A stretch of 10,000 bases of DNA, from contig CM018913.1 of NCBI GenBank assembly GCA_009663005.1, positions 10,783,034 to 10,793,033 on the forward strand. Reading direction: 5' to 3'. Source of the stretch: Actinidia chinensis. Taxonomy: Eukaryota > Streptophyta > Magnoliopsida > Ericales > Actinidiaceae. Under the pieces are notes generated by a model that searched no databases, was not told the origin of the DNA, and saw only the letters and a list, made by a program, of their open reading frames with translations. This document shows, piece after piece, positions 1-7,079 of the stretch. Position 1 is the first letter of the stretch. The number at the start of each line of letters is the position of its first letter. The position numbers and the translations under genes are program-made.

Positions 1-290
1 GGGAGAGTGCATTAATGGCGAATTGATGTTTTGGCGGGAATGGCGGTTATGAGCTCGGCATTTGAAACATCGCGTGATCTGGCTATTGAAGCAAATAGAT
101 CTCAGCCCTTGGCTCTTCCTATAAATATGGAACTTCTTCACATCTTTGCACTCTTCTTGCTTTTGTTGTCGAACTGCTACCCTTACTCCAACGTTCACCT
201 CACTCTTGTCACCTCGTGATCAATACTTCACCCTCGATTTATTAAGTATTAACTGCCTGATTTGTTTTCAATTTTTTGAGTCTTTAGTGT
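1..290 (+). other. Upstream and 5' leader region of the antisense gene
   Basis: No convincing coding sequence is present; the small open frame at 31-219 resembles nothing I know and overlaps the promoter. The stretch holds a TATA box (120-127), a pyrimidine-rich stretch after it, and an AT-rich leader ending in TTTTTTGAGTCTTTAG just before the ATG at 291. That ending could be an intron acceptor for a leader intron, but I see no good donor. One TGGCGA motif lies at 16-21. Confidence 0.5.
120..127 (+). promoter_or_regulatory. TATA box of the antisense extra gene
   Basis: TATAAATA sits in a C/T-rich context 164 bases before the ATG at 291. About 30 bases downstream is a pyrimidine-rich stretch with CA dinucleotides suitable for a start site. 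Strand and distance fit a private promoter for the plus-strand gene, independent of the minus-strand LTR promoter. No transcript evidence is available. Confidence 0.55.
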
Positions 291-997
291 ATGTCCAGTA
301 AAGCCGACGTAGGAAATTTAGAAAATTTCTTGCCTTCTTGGATATCCGACCACCTAGGAGAAAGGTCATACATGGTAGACGAGGCTACCCAACTTCCTTC
401 TTCCCCTAAGGAAGATCCTCCTAGGCCTGAGGGTAGCCCCTCGGTTGATGCCCCCCTTCCGATTGAGAGGAAGACTAACACCATGACTCAAGGCGAGCTG
501 GATCGCCTTAGAGAGTCATGCTCTTTTCCATCTAGCATTCAGATCAGGCTTCTTGAGGCAAACGAGACCATAGCGTCTACTCGCCCGGGCAAGGTGGCCT
601 TTTACGAGGCTGCCTTTCATGCTAGTCTTCGTCTTCCAATCCATCCCATTATTAGGAAGATCCTGTATTCCTACAACATCTGCCCCGCTCAGCTCATTCC
701 CAATGCGTGGCGTAGTCTCGTATGCACGGTAGTGCTGTGGCGAGCTCATAAATTATCCCTCTCCCTCAATGAGCTCAGGAGTCTATTTACCCTGTATAAA
801 AACTCGAAGCCAGACTCCGGATGTCTATACTTCAAGGCTAGGTCGAAGAAGGCCCTGCTCGGAGGGCATCCCAATAACGTCAAGGGATGGAAAGAAATTC
901 TTATTCATCTTGGGAGATGACTGGGAGTTCTCCCCAGGGATATCCATTATCTAGGGACGCCAGGTTCCAAGGGTTTCGAGGTTGTAGGGAGCCCCAG
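291..997 (+). pseudogene. Exon 1: N-terminus and PF04195-like domain
   Basis: The ATG at 291 opens a 209-codon frame. Residues around 65-205 carry the family hallmarks: a GELDRLRESCSFPSSIQIRL lead-in, then LRLPIHPIIRKIL, CPAQLIPNAWR and a NNVKGWK end. The frame then shifts. GDDWEF, which should follow GWK, is found in the next frame from about 892, so an indel lies at 891-897. In that second frame the exon continues to a GAPG motif split by the intron, with stops at 952-954 and 985-987. The latter sits where relatives have Trp, so a TGG to TAG change is likely. The donor is CCCCAG/GTCAAT. Confidence 0.8.
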
Positions 998-1081
998 GTC
1001 AATATTCGTCTGCCAAGTCATTTTTTTAACTGATAAGTGTAGCATCTCTCTCGTGACTAACAAGCGTTCTTCCATTTTCAG
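998..1081 (+). other. Intron 1 (84 bases, phase 1)
   Basis: The intron begins GTCAAT and ends TTCCATTTTCAG with a pyrimidine-rich tail. Removing it joins the single G at 997 to GT at 1082, making a Gly codon and giving GAPGKHCSKLPIL, which fits the family's continuous protein. Without splicing the T-rich segment around 1021-1030 would interrupt the protein. Confidence 0.7.
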
Positions 1082-1556
1082 GTAAGCATTGCAGCAAACT
1101 GCCTATCCTGTCCCCAACTGAGCAATAAAGGCTCGATGGGATCTTGGACTCACTAGTGGAGGGAGACACCTTCAAAATCAAGGAAATTCTTGAATCTAAG
1201 TCCTTCCGTAGGTGCTTCAGGCCCACTTCCATATCAATGACGTCCAGTGGTGGGGACAATGGTGAGGATAGACGGGGCAGGCGGGGCAGCTCCAGCCATG
1301 GGCGGCGATGGTGAGTCTCATCATTCTTGAGATGATCCTCACTGAGGTGATAATTCCCGAGATGACTCGGTAGAATACCTAGGAACCATCAGGAAGAATC
1401 ATAGGAGATTTTTACCTTGCCTCCCTGATAGGATACTGCCAACAATTCTTGGGGCAAAATTCCGACTACTCGTCCCTAGTTTGGAACTAAGCAGCTCGAG
1501 CTCAAGCTCTGAGGCCTGGTCAGAACCATGGCTACCTCTTGAGCTCATATCGGATG
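1082..1556 (+). pseudogene. Exon 2: middle region with Ser-rich segment
   Basis: The exon starts in a frame giving CSKLPILSPTEQ, a stop at 1126-1128, then an IKEILESKSFRR segment, which is recognisable in relatives. At about 1271-1290, inside a G-rich GGGGCAGG-type run, the frame slips. The continuing frame reads AAPAMGGDGESHHS, then SVEYLGTI and LPCLPDRILP, and ends in a poly-Ser run (ELSSSSSSSEAW). TGA stops at 1328-1330 and 1343-1345 sit in an acidic/Arg stretch where CGA to TGA changes are the simplest explanation. No start codon is needed because this is an internal exon. Confidence 0.7.
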
Positions 1557-1624
1557 GTACTATCTCCATTTTTTTCTAAGTATTCCATCTCTTCTATTTA
1601 CTGATATCAGTTTTCTTTTTGTAG
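1557..1624 (+). other. Intron 2 (68 bases, phase 1)
   Basis: The intron begins GTACTA after CGGATG and ends in TTTTCTTTTTGTAG. It is strongly T-rich. Splicing joins G at 1556 with CT at 1625 to make an Ala codon directly before ATGTCGAAGAAA, so the Met at 1627 becomes an internal residue rather than a start. Confidence 0.7.
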
Positions 1625-2109
1625 CTATGTCGAAGAAAATCAATTTGAAAAAGCTCGCCCAGATCGCGGGGATCCAAGAGTGCAATTCCAGCGTCGAGGT
1701 CAGCCCCGACGACGCAGGGGGTAGTTATTGGCGAGACGAGAAACGCCCTTGGGGTGAGACACCCGACATCTCGCCCTCCAAGAAGGACAAGCAGGCATCC
1801 GATGCCAAGACAAAAGGTTCCATGCCGCCGCCCTAGGATAAGAAGAAAGGGTCGTCTGGCAAGGCCCTAACCAAGTCTAGGGCGACGTCACACGTGGCGG
1901 CGAGTAAAAGAGTGGTACCCGTCGTAGTCCCCAAGGAAGGAACCTTAGCCAACCCTGGTGCTGTTTTTGGGCTCAACGCCTCCATCCTGGAAAATCCTGT
2001 TGTGGCAGAAAAGCTCCTTGAGGGTGTGATCCCATCTCTTGACGAGGAGGAGGTGGGCAGATTAGACCTCGACCGGGAAATCTCGAGGCTTCTTCATGGA
2101 GTTGGTCAG
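1625..2109 (+). pseudogene. Exon 3: Lys-rich segment
   Basis: The protein reads MSKKINLKKLAQIAG, then acidic and Lys-rich sequence (SPSKKDKQASD) up to MPPP. A TAG stop follows at 1834-1836. The same frame then continues without interruption through DKKKGSSGKALTKSR, PGAVFGLNASIL, VAEKLLEGVIP and ISRLLHGVGQ, where the donor GTAATT follows. The stop is therefore a point mutation inside one exon, not a gene boundary. The basic stretches could act in nuclear targeting or nucleic-acid binding, but that is inference only. Confidence 0.75.
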
Positions 2110-2180
2110 GTAATTATCCTTCTTCAAGTCAAAATGTCTTTCCGCATCTCCATTCCTCTGACAAGTTTAATTTCTTATAG
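2110..2180 (+). other. Intron 3 (71 bases, phase 0)
   Basis: The donor is CAG/GTAATT and the acceptor TTTAATTTCTTATAG/GTG. It separates HGVGQ from VVVLASSLAGRGREL. The reading frame changes from position-1 to position-0 across it, so only splicing keeps the protein open. This is the clearest of the three introns. Confidence 0.8.
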
Positions 2181-2696
2181 GTGGTGGTGCTTGCTTCCTC
2201 CCTCGCCGGACGCGGAAGGGAGTTGCAGGATGAGGCGATGACTCAGCAGGCCCGGACTAATTCTGTTGGGATTGAGATGCACCGGGTTTAGCAACTTACC
2301 AAGGAACTGGAAGGACAAGTGGCTAAGATCGGAGCCCGGGAGCAGCAGGCCATTGACAAGCTGAAGAAGATGAAGGAAGACCGGGATGCCATCGTGGCGG
2401 GGTTGGAGGCGGAGGTGGCTGAGTTGAAGAAGAAAGAAGCTCTCGCCAAGAAGATAGCTATCGAGGAGTACAAGTCCTCGGACGACTTTCAGGAAGCAGT
2501 TGAGTTTACAGCTTCCAAGTACTTTGGTGAGGGCTTCGACTTTTGCAAGAGGCAAATTAGCCGTCTTCATCCTGACCTCGACATCCATGGCATGGGGATT
2601 GACGCCGATCTGTTCAAGGAGGAGGAAGACGAGGAAGGGGAGGAGGGGAAAGAGGAGGAGAAGGAGGGCAAACCAGACAATAGCCCCGCTCCTTAG
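2181..2696 (+). pseudogene. Exon 4: coiled coil and acidic C-terminus
   Basis: The exon begins VVVLASSLAGRGREL. A TAG at 2289-2291 interrupts HRV/QLTKELEGQ. After it comes a long amphipathic, Glu/Lys/Leu-rich stretch (about 2295-2480) typical of a coiled coil. Then follows the motif FTASKYFGEGFDFCKRQI with HPDL, seen in relatives, and a Glu-rich tail (2620-2680) before the TAG at 2694-2696. The 193-codon minus-strand frame opposite this exon is only its antisense shadow. Oligomerisation through the coiled coil is likely for an intact family member. Confidence 0.8.
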
Positions 2697-2775
2697 TAGA
2701 TACTTCAATGTACATTTTTCTTTTGTAATGGCAAGATGTAACCTTTCAATTTTCAATGAATGAAAATTACTTCCT
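2697..2775 (+). terminator. 3' UTR and poly(A) signal of the antisense gene
   Basis: After the stop come a T-rich stretch, a TTTTGTAATGG upstream element and AATGAA at 2755-2760, immediately followed by TGAAAATT. This is a typical plant 3'-end layout. It means transcripts from the plus-strand promoter can end before the TGGCGA spacer and before the antisense pol region. Confidence 0.5.
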
Positions 2776-2819
2776 CCATGTTCCCTACTTGCCTTCTTGA
2801 TTTCTTAGCATAGGATTGC

Positions 2820-3400
2820 TTACAATGGCGATATCACTTATCATGAGATTGGCGAGACCAACTCGGGCGCACAAAAATTAAAAAGATGGCGACCAGAACC
2901 ATCATGTAACATTTTAATTCACCTTAAACAGGCAAACAACAAACTTCAACTATGGCGATTAGCTTAACTTGACGAGTTTGATTAATAGGCGAATAAGGCC
3001 GGTTCAAGTTGCCTTAACTTGGGCAAACATTAAACTTTATCATGGCGATGTGAATAATCAAGCGATTTAACATTAGTGATCAGACGAATAATTTGCAAAT
3101 TTCTCAATAACAAGCAAATGGGCGATCTTGATATTGGCAATAACAAAAAATCTGTTTTAATCCGCTTATATGGCGAAACTGGCGACATCATGGCAAATAT
3201 CATTTGAAAGTGGCGACATTACCCACTTGGCGAATAACATTTGAAATTGGCGAGATTGGCGACATACTGGCGATTTAATGATATTGGACTGGAGAAAGTT
3301 ACATAGGTTTTTGCCAATCATAATGAGATTTTTTACAAAAATATGATTTTGGCGACATCACACCTCATAGGCGATCTTCTTCGAATGACAAACATAGAGA
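2820..3400 (-). repeat. 3' spacer of the retrotransposon, packed with TGGCGA motifs
   Basis: This is noncoding, AT-rich sequence between the pol end (3401) and the 3' end of the antisense gene. GGCGA occurs 16 times on the plus strand, starting at 2827, 2851, 2888, 2954, 2988, 3044, 3121, 3172, 3181, 3212, 3229, 3249, 3258, 3269, 3351 and 3370. Thirteen of these are preceded by T. Spacing is irregular, from 9 to 82 bases, so this is not a simple tandem repeat. The purpose is unknown. Confidence 0.7.
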
Positions 3401-4620
3401 CTAATGGTAATATTTCTTCAAGTGTTTAGCATTTTAGGGATGAGGTAGTGTCCTTCCCACTCATGTCTTCCAGCCAATAAGTCCCTGATCTAGATACATT
3501 GATAACTTTGTAGGGACCTTCCATGTAGGGCCGAGCTTCCCAGCATTAAGTTCCTTTATAGACAAAGTGACCTTTCTCAAGACTAGTTTACCAGGCAGGA
3601 ACGACCTGTGCTTAACTCTTTGGTTATAGTATTTAGCGACCTGATGCTTGTAGGCGGCTTAGCGTAGCTTAGCTCACTCCCTCTTTTTGTTAAGGAGATC
3701 AAGGTTAAGCCTCAACTCAGCTTCGTTGTTCTCCTTGTTGAAATTTGAGATCCTGAAGCTCGGCATTCCTATCTCCATTAGTACGACTGATTCTGTTCCA
3801 TATACCATCGAATACAGCGTCTTTCCCGTGGGGATCCTGCTCATCGTGTGGTAAGCCCATAATATGCTTGGAAAGTCATCTGCCCATTCACTTTTGAATT
3901 TTTCCAACCTTACCTTCAGATTTCTCAAGATCGTTCTGTTGGTGACTTCTACTCGTCCGTTTGCCTGAGGATGATCGGGCGAGGAGAAATGGTGTGAGAT
4001 GGCAAGATCCGAACATAATGGTTTGAATCCATCGTTGTCGAATTGCCTTGCATTATCCGAGATGATAACCTTGTGAATTCCAAATCGACAAACAATGTTC
4101 TTCCACACAAAATTTATGGTGTTCTTTTTAGTGATTTTGGCGAGAGGCTTTGCCTCTATCCATTTTGTGCAGTAATCTATGACGACAATCAAGAACTTTC
4201 TCTGCGATAGAGCCCGAGTTAGAGGTCCAAGTATGTCTATTCCTCATTGAGAGAACGGCCATGAACTAGTCATTGGCACGATCTCAGTATGGGGGAGATG
4301 ATTGACTGGAGCAAACCTTTGGCACTTGTCGCATTTTCTGGTGAATATCATCACATCTCATTCCATCTGAGACCAAAAATATCCTTGGCGAACTGCTTTT
4401 CTAACTAGTGATCTCGCCCCTAAATGGTTTTCACAAATGCCTTCATGAATCTCCCTAAGCACGTAATCTATTTTCTTAGGTCGGAGACATCTCAAAAGTG
4501 GTCCTGAGTAGGACCTCTTGTATAAAGTTACTTGGATAAGGCAAAATTTGACTGATCGATACTGAATTCTTTGTGCTTGAAGCTTATCCGATGGCAACTT
4601 CCCATCTTTGAGATAGGCAA
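3401..4620 (-). pseudogene. Integrase of the Ty3/gypsy element, decayed
   Basis: Integrase inserts element DNA into the host chromosome. The zinc-binding part shows HEGICENH, followed about 30 residues later by CDKC. The core has all three catalytic acids: Asp in GID (4235-4237), Asp in SDN (4055-4057) and Glu in GRVEV (3947-3949), the last two 35 residues apart as in active D-D-35-E enzymes. The C-terminal part carries KLGPTW, then GPYKVI in a shifted frame. A near-canonical HLKKYY lies just before a TAG at 3401-3403. Damage: TGA at 4358-4360 and 4244-4246 (the latter where relatives have Trp), TGA at 3674-3676, TAA at 3659-3661, and frameshifts near 3520 and 3435. The longest open piece (4192-3674) opens with TTG and is not a real gene start. 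The boundary with RNase H is approximate. Confidence 0.9.
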
Positions 4621-4909
4621 TGATGTCATCCATCCATGTCGGATCCGATGTTGTTTGACAGATGCTTTTGGCGAGATCAATACTTGGACTTGGCAAGAAT
4701 TCTATGGGGACGTTCCTGTTTGAGATGAAATCAAAGGCTGAGGCTAGATTGGCCAAGGCATCAGCCTTCTTTTTTTTCCTCTTGGAATTTGGCGAATCTT
4801 TGATCTTTGTTGACATGGCTTTCACCTCATCCAGATAAGCAACCATTCAGAGATCCTTGGCGAGATAATCGTATTGAACTTGATTCACCACAAGCTGAAA
4901 ATCATTGAA
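4621..4909 (-). pseudogene. C-terminal half of RNase H, joined to gag
   Basis: FQLVVNQVQYDYLAKDL, a TGA at 4847-4849, then MVAYLDEVKAM and KADALANLASAFDF are typical of the end of the Ty3/gypsy RNase H domain and its tether to integrase. RNase H degrades the RNA template during reverse transcription. The front half with the first catalytic acids is missing. The segment DSPNSKRKKKK (about 4760-4805) looks wrong for the family. One frame over, the same DNA reads QIPRG, close to the expected QIPRE, so two compensating indels flank it. The TGA sits where a CGA (Arg) would be expected, based on recalled relatives. Confidence 0.8.
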
Positions 4910-5126
4910 GGCATCCAGGTCCTTAATCTTTTGGGTGGTGGACTTATCTCGGCGTTTGGGAGCTCGGTCGTCTCGGCGAGGTGAGCTTCCGCGTCTCCTG
5001 GTTTCCTCGCCCGTTTTGTCTAAAGTTCGGCTAGATGACCGGGATTCCGACACCAGGAGCCTTTGTTGGGTTCTTTTTGTGGAGTCTAGTTTGTATTGAT
5101 CCGGATGATGACCCGACCCAAAATAA
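4910..5126 (-). pseudogene. gag fragment, Arg/Ser-rich, downstream of the LTR insert
   Basis: In the minus frame an open run from about 5124 reads FGSGHHPDQYKLDSTKRTQQ, then SESRSSSRTLDK, RRRGSSPRRDDRAPKRRDK and STTQKIKDLDAF. This resembles the Arg/Ser-rich stretch ahead of the structured part of gag in Tat-like elements. The next residues belong to RNase H, so the capsid part of gag, protease and reverse transcriptase are deleted. There is no real start codon here; the GTG at 5053 is an internal Val. The fragment continues the gag start found beyond the insert at 5444-5800. Confidence 0.65.
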
Positions 5127-5443
5127 TGTTGCGTAGTTTTTAAATGGAATTTTCAATGAGGCTTAGTCCATGGAGCGAAGTTTTGGGCCGATAGGCCCAA
5201 AGCCGTTTTGTAGCCCACTGTTTTTTTTGGTGTTTAGGGTTAATACGTACATTGTACCGCCATTTCTTTGTAACGCTCTCTCTCTCAATATAATGAAATC
5301 CCTGCAGCTCCGTGAACGTAGGCAAATTGCTGAACCACATAAAATCTGTGGGTCTTGCTTTTGCTTCTTATTGTTTAATGTTTTTGGTTTGTTTTTCGAT
5401 TGTGTGTTTGTCTGTGGATTTAAATCACATTAAATTCCTAACA
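5127..5443 (+). mobile_element. LTR-like insert (solo LTR candidate) inside gag
   Basis: The 317-base segment has TGTTGCG at one end and CCTAACA at the other, giving the TG...CA ends and short TGTT/AACA inverted repeat of an LTR. Its plus strand has the look of an R-U5 region of a plant Copia-type element: CT-rich CTCTCTCTCAATATAATGAAATCCC, then CCGTGAACGTAGGCAAATTGCTGAACCAC and a T-rich tail. It separates two pieces of gag. Flanks are AATAA and TCCTT, so no 5-base target duplication is visible. Family assignment is from pattern memory. Confidence 0.6.
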
Positions 5444-5800
5444 TCCTTCCCTGCCTAGAGTGCAAACTCGCTGATTGGTATGGATGGCTTCTGGATGAAT
5501 GTCTCTGATCAGTGCTATGGCGACTTTTGGAATCCTGATCGCCAACTAGTAAGAACGACAAGATCAACCAGTCTCTTCCGGAATAGATGCGGCAGGAGGA
5601 GGTGGATTGTTCGTGGCGAGGTGCTGTACTAGGCGGGCATTAATTTCGTTCATAATCTTGATTTGCTCGGAGATTCCATGCATTTCATGATGGATGCCCT
5701 CAAGATCTGAAGCTTGGCTAGTGTTGGCCGTTGGAGGTGCTATGTTATTTGGAGGGCTGCTGGTACTCGGTCCAGATAATAAGCGGTTACGCAAGGGCAT
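5444..5800 (-). pseudogene. gag N-terminal fragment
   Basis: The first ATG after the primer site is at 5800. It opens [19 protein letters not shown], then [20 protein letters not shown] and [13 protein letters not shown], ending with a TGA at 5564-5566 after EETG. Downstream the expected Arg/Ser/Gln/Asp-rich sequence (GDQDSKSRHSTDQRHSSRSH) resumes one frame over, so there is a frameshift near 5530-5560. The coding remnant then meets the LTR-like insert. Gag forms the particle shell of the element. The open frame extending upstream to 5935 runs into the LTR and is not coding there. Identity rests mainly on position and the low-complexity match to relatives. Confidence 0.55.
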
Positions 5801-5828
5801 ATAGTAATGAGAACTATCGTTTCCATAG

Positions 5829-5837
5829 ACGGCGCCA
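5829..5837 (-). other. Primer-binding-site candidate
   Basis: On the minus strand TGGCGCCGT starts a few bases after the LTR end (CAACA, then GTTTGGT). Plant retrotransposon primer sites begin TGG, complementary to the tRNA 3' CCA. These nine bases match the complement of the 3' end of plant tRNA-Asp as I recall it, but the match fails after that. Other Tat elements have a similar TTTGGCGCCGTC segment here, and this copy seems to carry an extra TTGG. Confidence 0.55.
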
Positions 5838-5844
5838 ACCAAAC

Positions 5845-6310
5845 TGTTGTGGTAGAAATCTGGGGTGAGCAACCAACAGTCAGAATTACTCCTTAAGCTC
5901 AGTATGTGACCTAGGCGATCTGCGCAAGAGAGCAAACGTTACCGGCCGGGGTGAGGCCGCTATAAACCCCTTCAGCGTGGAGATGAGACCGAGGGGAACA
6001 AACTAAACCGAGCAAATATCAAGTAAAAGTATTTAAAGCTCTGAGAGTGAGAGAGCAATTACCCCTTTATGATGGAGGGTGAACAACCTTTTATAGATGG
6101 AGAATGGAGAGCCGTGCAAGGAGATCACGGCGCAATCATCGAGTGGCCAAGTATGGAAGGAGATCACGTGGATATCGAAGTGACAGTAGAAGAATACCAT
6201 GTGGAGAACGTAACGCGAATGCAGGAGACGTGGTGGAGATGGGGTCTCAAGGTCATCCCATCATCAGAGTGGAAGGCAAAGCAGAGAATTGTCTGGCTGT
6301 TGATGAATCA
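5845..6310 (-). mobile_element. 5' LTR of the Tat-like element
   Basis: The inner end is CTACCACAACA (minus) directly before the primer site. The outer end is placed at TGATTCATCAACAG (minus, ending at 6310), where sequence character changes to a T10 run. The segment holds a TATA box and no reliable coding; open frames at 6069-6365 are incidental. No partner LTR lies in the window, so the outer edge and length (about 466 bases) are estimates. No target duplication can be tested. Confidence 0.6.
6089..6095 (-). promoter_or_regulatory. TATA box of the 5' LTR promoter
   Basis: The minus strand reads CCATCTATAAAAGGTTG, a good plant TATA box. It lies about 250 bases from the inner LTR end, which leaves room for R and U5. 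It would drive gag-pol transcription leftward, opposite to the promoter at 120-127. Confidence 0.6.
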
Positions 6311-6827
6311 TTTTTTTTTTAAAATTTTGATAATAGCGGTCAAGTGTTTTTTCCCCCTCGGTTAGGGCTTTGTGATGATGAAAGTTTCAAACTAACCAGA
6401 CCCTTTTTTGGGTGCTAAACACCGTAAAATGAATTCAAGTTGGCGGAGCTACATATTTTCGAGCAGGTTCAATATAACTCATTATTTTTTTATTAAAAAA
6501 AATGAAGGTTAATCTTTTTGTCAAAAAATGGACACACATATTTTTGGCCCTGTTAAATTTTTTTAAAAGCTACTATAATTTCAAAAAATATTGATTACGG
6601 TCTCACAAAAAATCAAGGAGTTACTAAATCCAATGGGGATTGAAATCATTTAATTTCCGGATTTTGCTGTTAGGCCTCACCTGAATGATTGCGAAAGTGT
6701 TGGGGTGGATTTCGTTAATTCCCCAAAACCGAGGGGTCTTTGATCCCGCGATCCTCGTGTTCGTTATTTTTTGAATTTCAAATATAGAACCATACAACGC
6801 ATGAACACAGAGATGACCAGAGGCATA
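6311..6827. other. AT-rich intergenic stretch, no gene seen
   Basis: This holds a T10 run at the LTR edge, several A/T homopolymers and short open frames with no recognisable content. The minus frame at 6839-6624 has a moderately balanced composition but no known motif. I see no RNA gene, paired repeat or promoter here. Confidence 0.5.
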
Positions 6828-6887
6828 CCCCACCCCCACCCCACGCCACCCACCCCCACCCCCACCCCCCTCTCTCTCTCTCTCTCC
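6828..6887. repeat. C-rich (CCCCCA) tract followed by (CT)n microsatellite
   Basis: Irregular repeats of CCCCCA/CCCA run from 6828 to about 6869, then an alternating CT tract to 6887. The minus strand of the first part contains several runs of three or more G with short spacers. The CT tract is of the kind often seen in plant 5' leaders, and a possible leader follows it. Confidence 0.85.
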
Positions 6888-7079
6888 TCAGAGACCCAGT
6901 TTCTCACTTTCTCTCTACAAATTTCAGCTCCTCGGAGCTACATATCTTGAAGAACTTTTTGTGTGTACAATTGAGCTCTGTTTTGCTAAAAAGAAGAGTT
7001 ATTGATAAGGATTTGCAACTTCTGATCTTCTCAATCAAGAGCTTCTCACGTGGTTGAAGAAATTGGGTAAAAACCTTGA
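6888..7079 (+). other. Possible leader sequence upstream of the IQD fragment
   Basis: CT-rich sequence, then AGCTCCTCGGAGCT (a short palindrome at about 6926-6939), then mixed sequence up to the MITE. It resembles a plant 5' leader in composition, but no TATA box, start codon or splice site clearly connects it to the exon at 7409. The minus-strand frame 7152-6904 is probably chance. Confidence 0.3.

Larger units (their letters stand above)
291..2696 (+). pseudogene. Four-exon 'putative gypsy type transposon' domain gene, decayed
   Basis: This is the extra gene carried by the retrotransposon, antisense to its gag-pol. Predicted exons are 291-997, 1082-1556, 1625-2109 and 2181-2696; the introns have phases 1, 1 and 0. 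In order the product has an acidic/Pro-rich N-terminus, the PF04195-like domain (from about residue 65 to the exon 1 end), a Ser-rich low-complexity segment, a Lys-rich region, a coiled coil and a Glu/Lys acidic tail. It is broken by stops at 952, 985, 1126, 1328, 1343, 1834 and 2289 and by frameshifts near 891-897 and 1271-1290. The function of the family is unknown; a gag-accessory or silencing-related role would be speculation. The model rests on frame continuity across all splices and on recalled relatives with the same order. Confidence 0.8.
1..6310 (-). mobile_element. Ty3/gypsy Tat-like LTR retrotransposon, internally deleted, 3' LTR off-window
   Basis: The element reads right to left: LTR (6310-5845), primer site, gag start, remnant RNase H, integrase, a repeat-rich spacer, then an antisense extra gene. 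Integrase shows the zinc-binding His/Cys pair, the D-D-35-E catalytic residues and a GPY-type C-terminus, followed by an ending close to HLKKYY. These resemble the Tat branch of plant Ty3/gypsy elements. Most of gag and all of protease, reverse transcriptase and the RNase H front half are missing. The extra gene between pol and the 3' LTR in opposite orientation is a layout reported for some Tat elements. The left boundary is inferred because no 3' LTR lies inside the window. The clade assignment comes from motif memory, not a tree. Confidence 0.8.

Noticed and set aside
1..290. 3' LTR of the Tat-like element at the left edge
   Set aside because: No stretch matches the 5' LTR at 5845-6310; the content fits a promoter and leader instead.
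2175..2756. 193-codon open frame on the minus strand
   Set aside because: It is the antisense of exon 4; its Leu-rich content mirrors the Glu/Lys coiled coil, and it matches no retroelement protein.
2820..3400. CRISPR array or satellite
   Set aside because: The repeated word is only five to six bases, spacing is irregular and the context is a plant retrotransposon.
5140..5433. Open frames on both strands in the LTR-like insert
   Set aside because: They lie in noncoding LTR-type sequence with CT repeats and T-rich runs; no protein features.
6069..6365. Two overlapping plus-strand frames in the Tat-like LTR
   Set aside because: They are on the strand opposite to LTR transcription, cover the TATA box and carry no motif.
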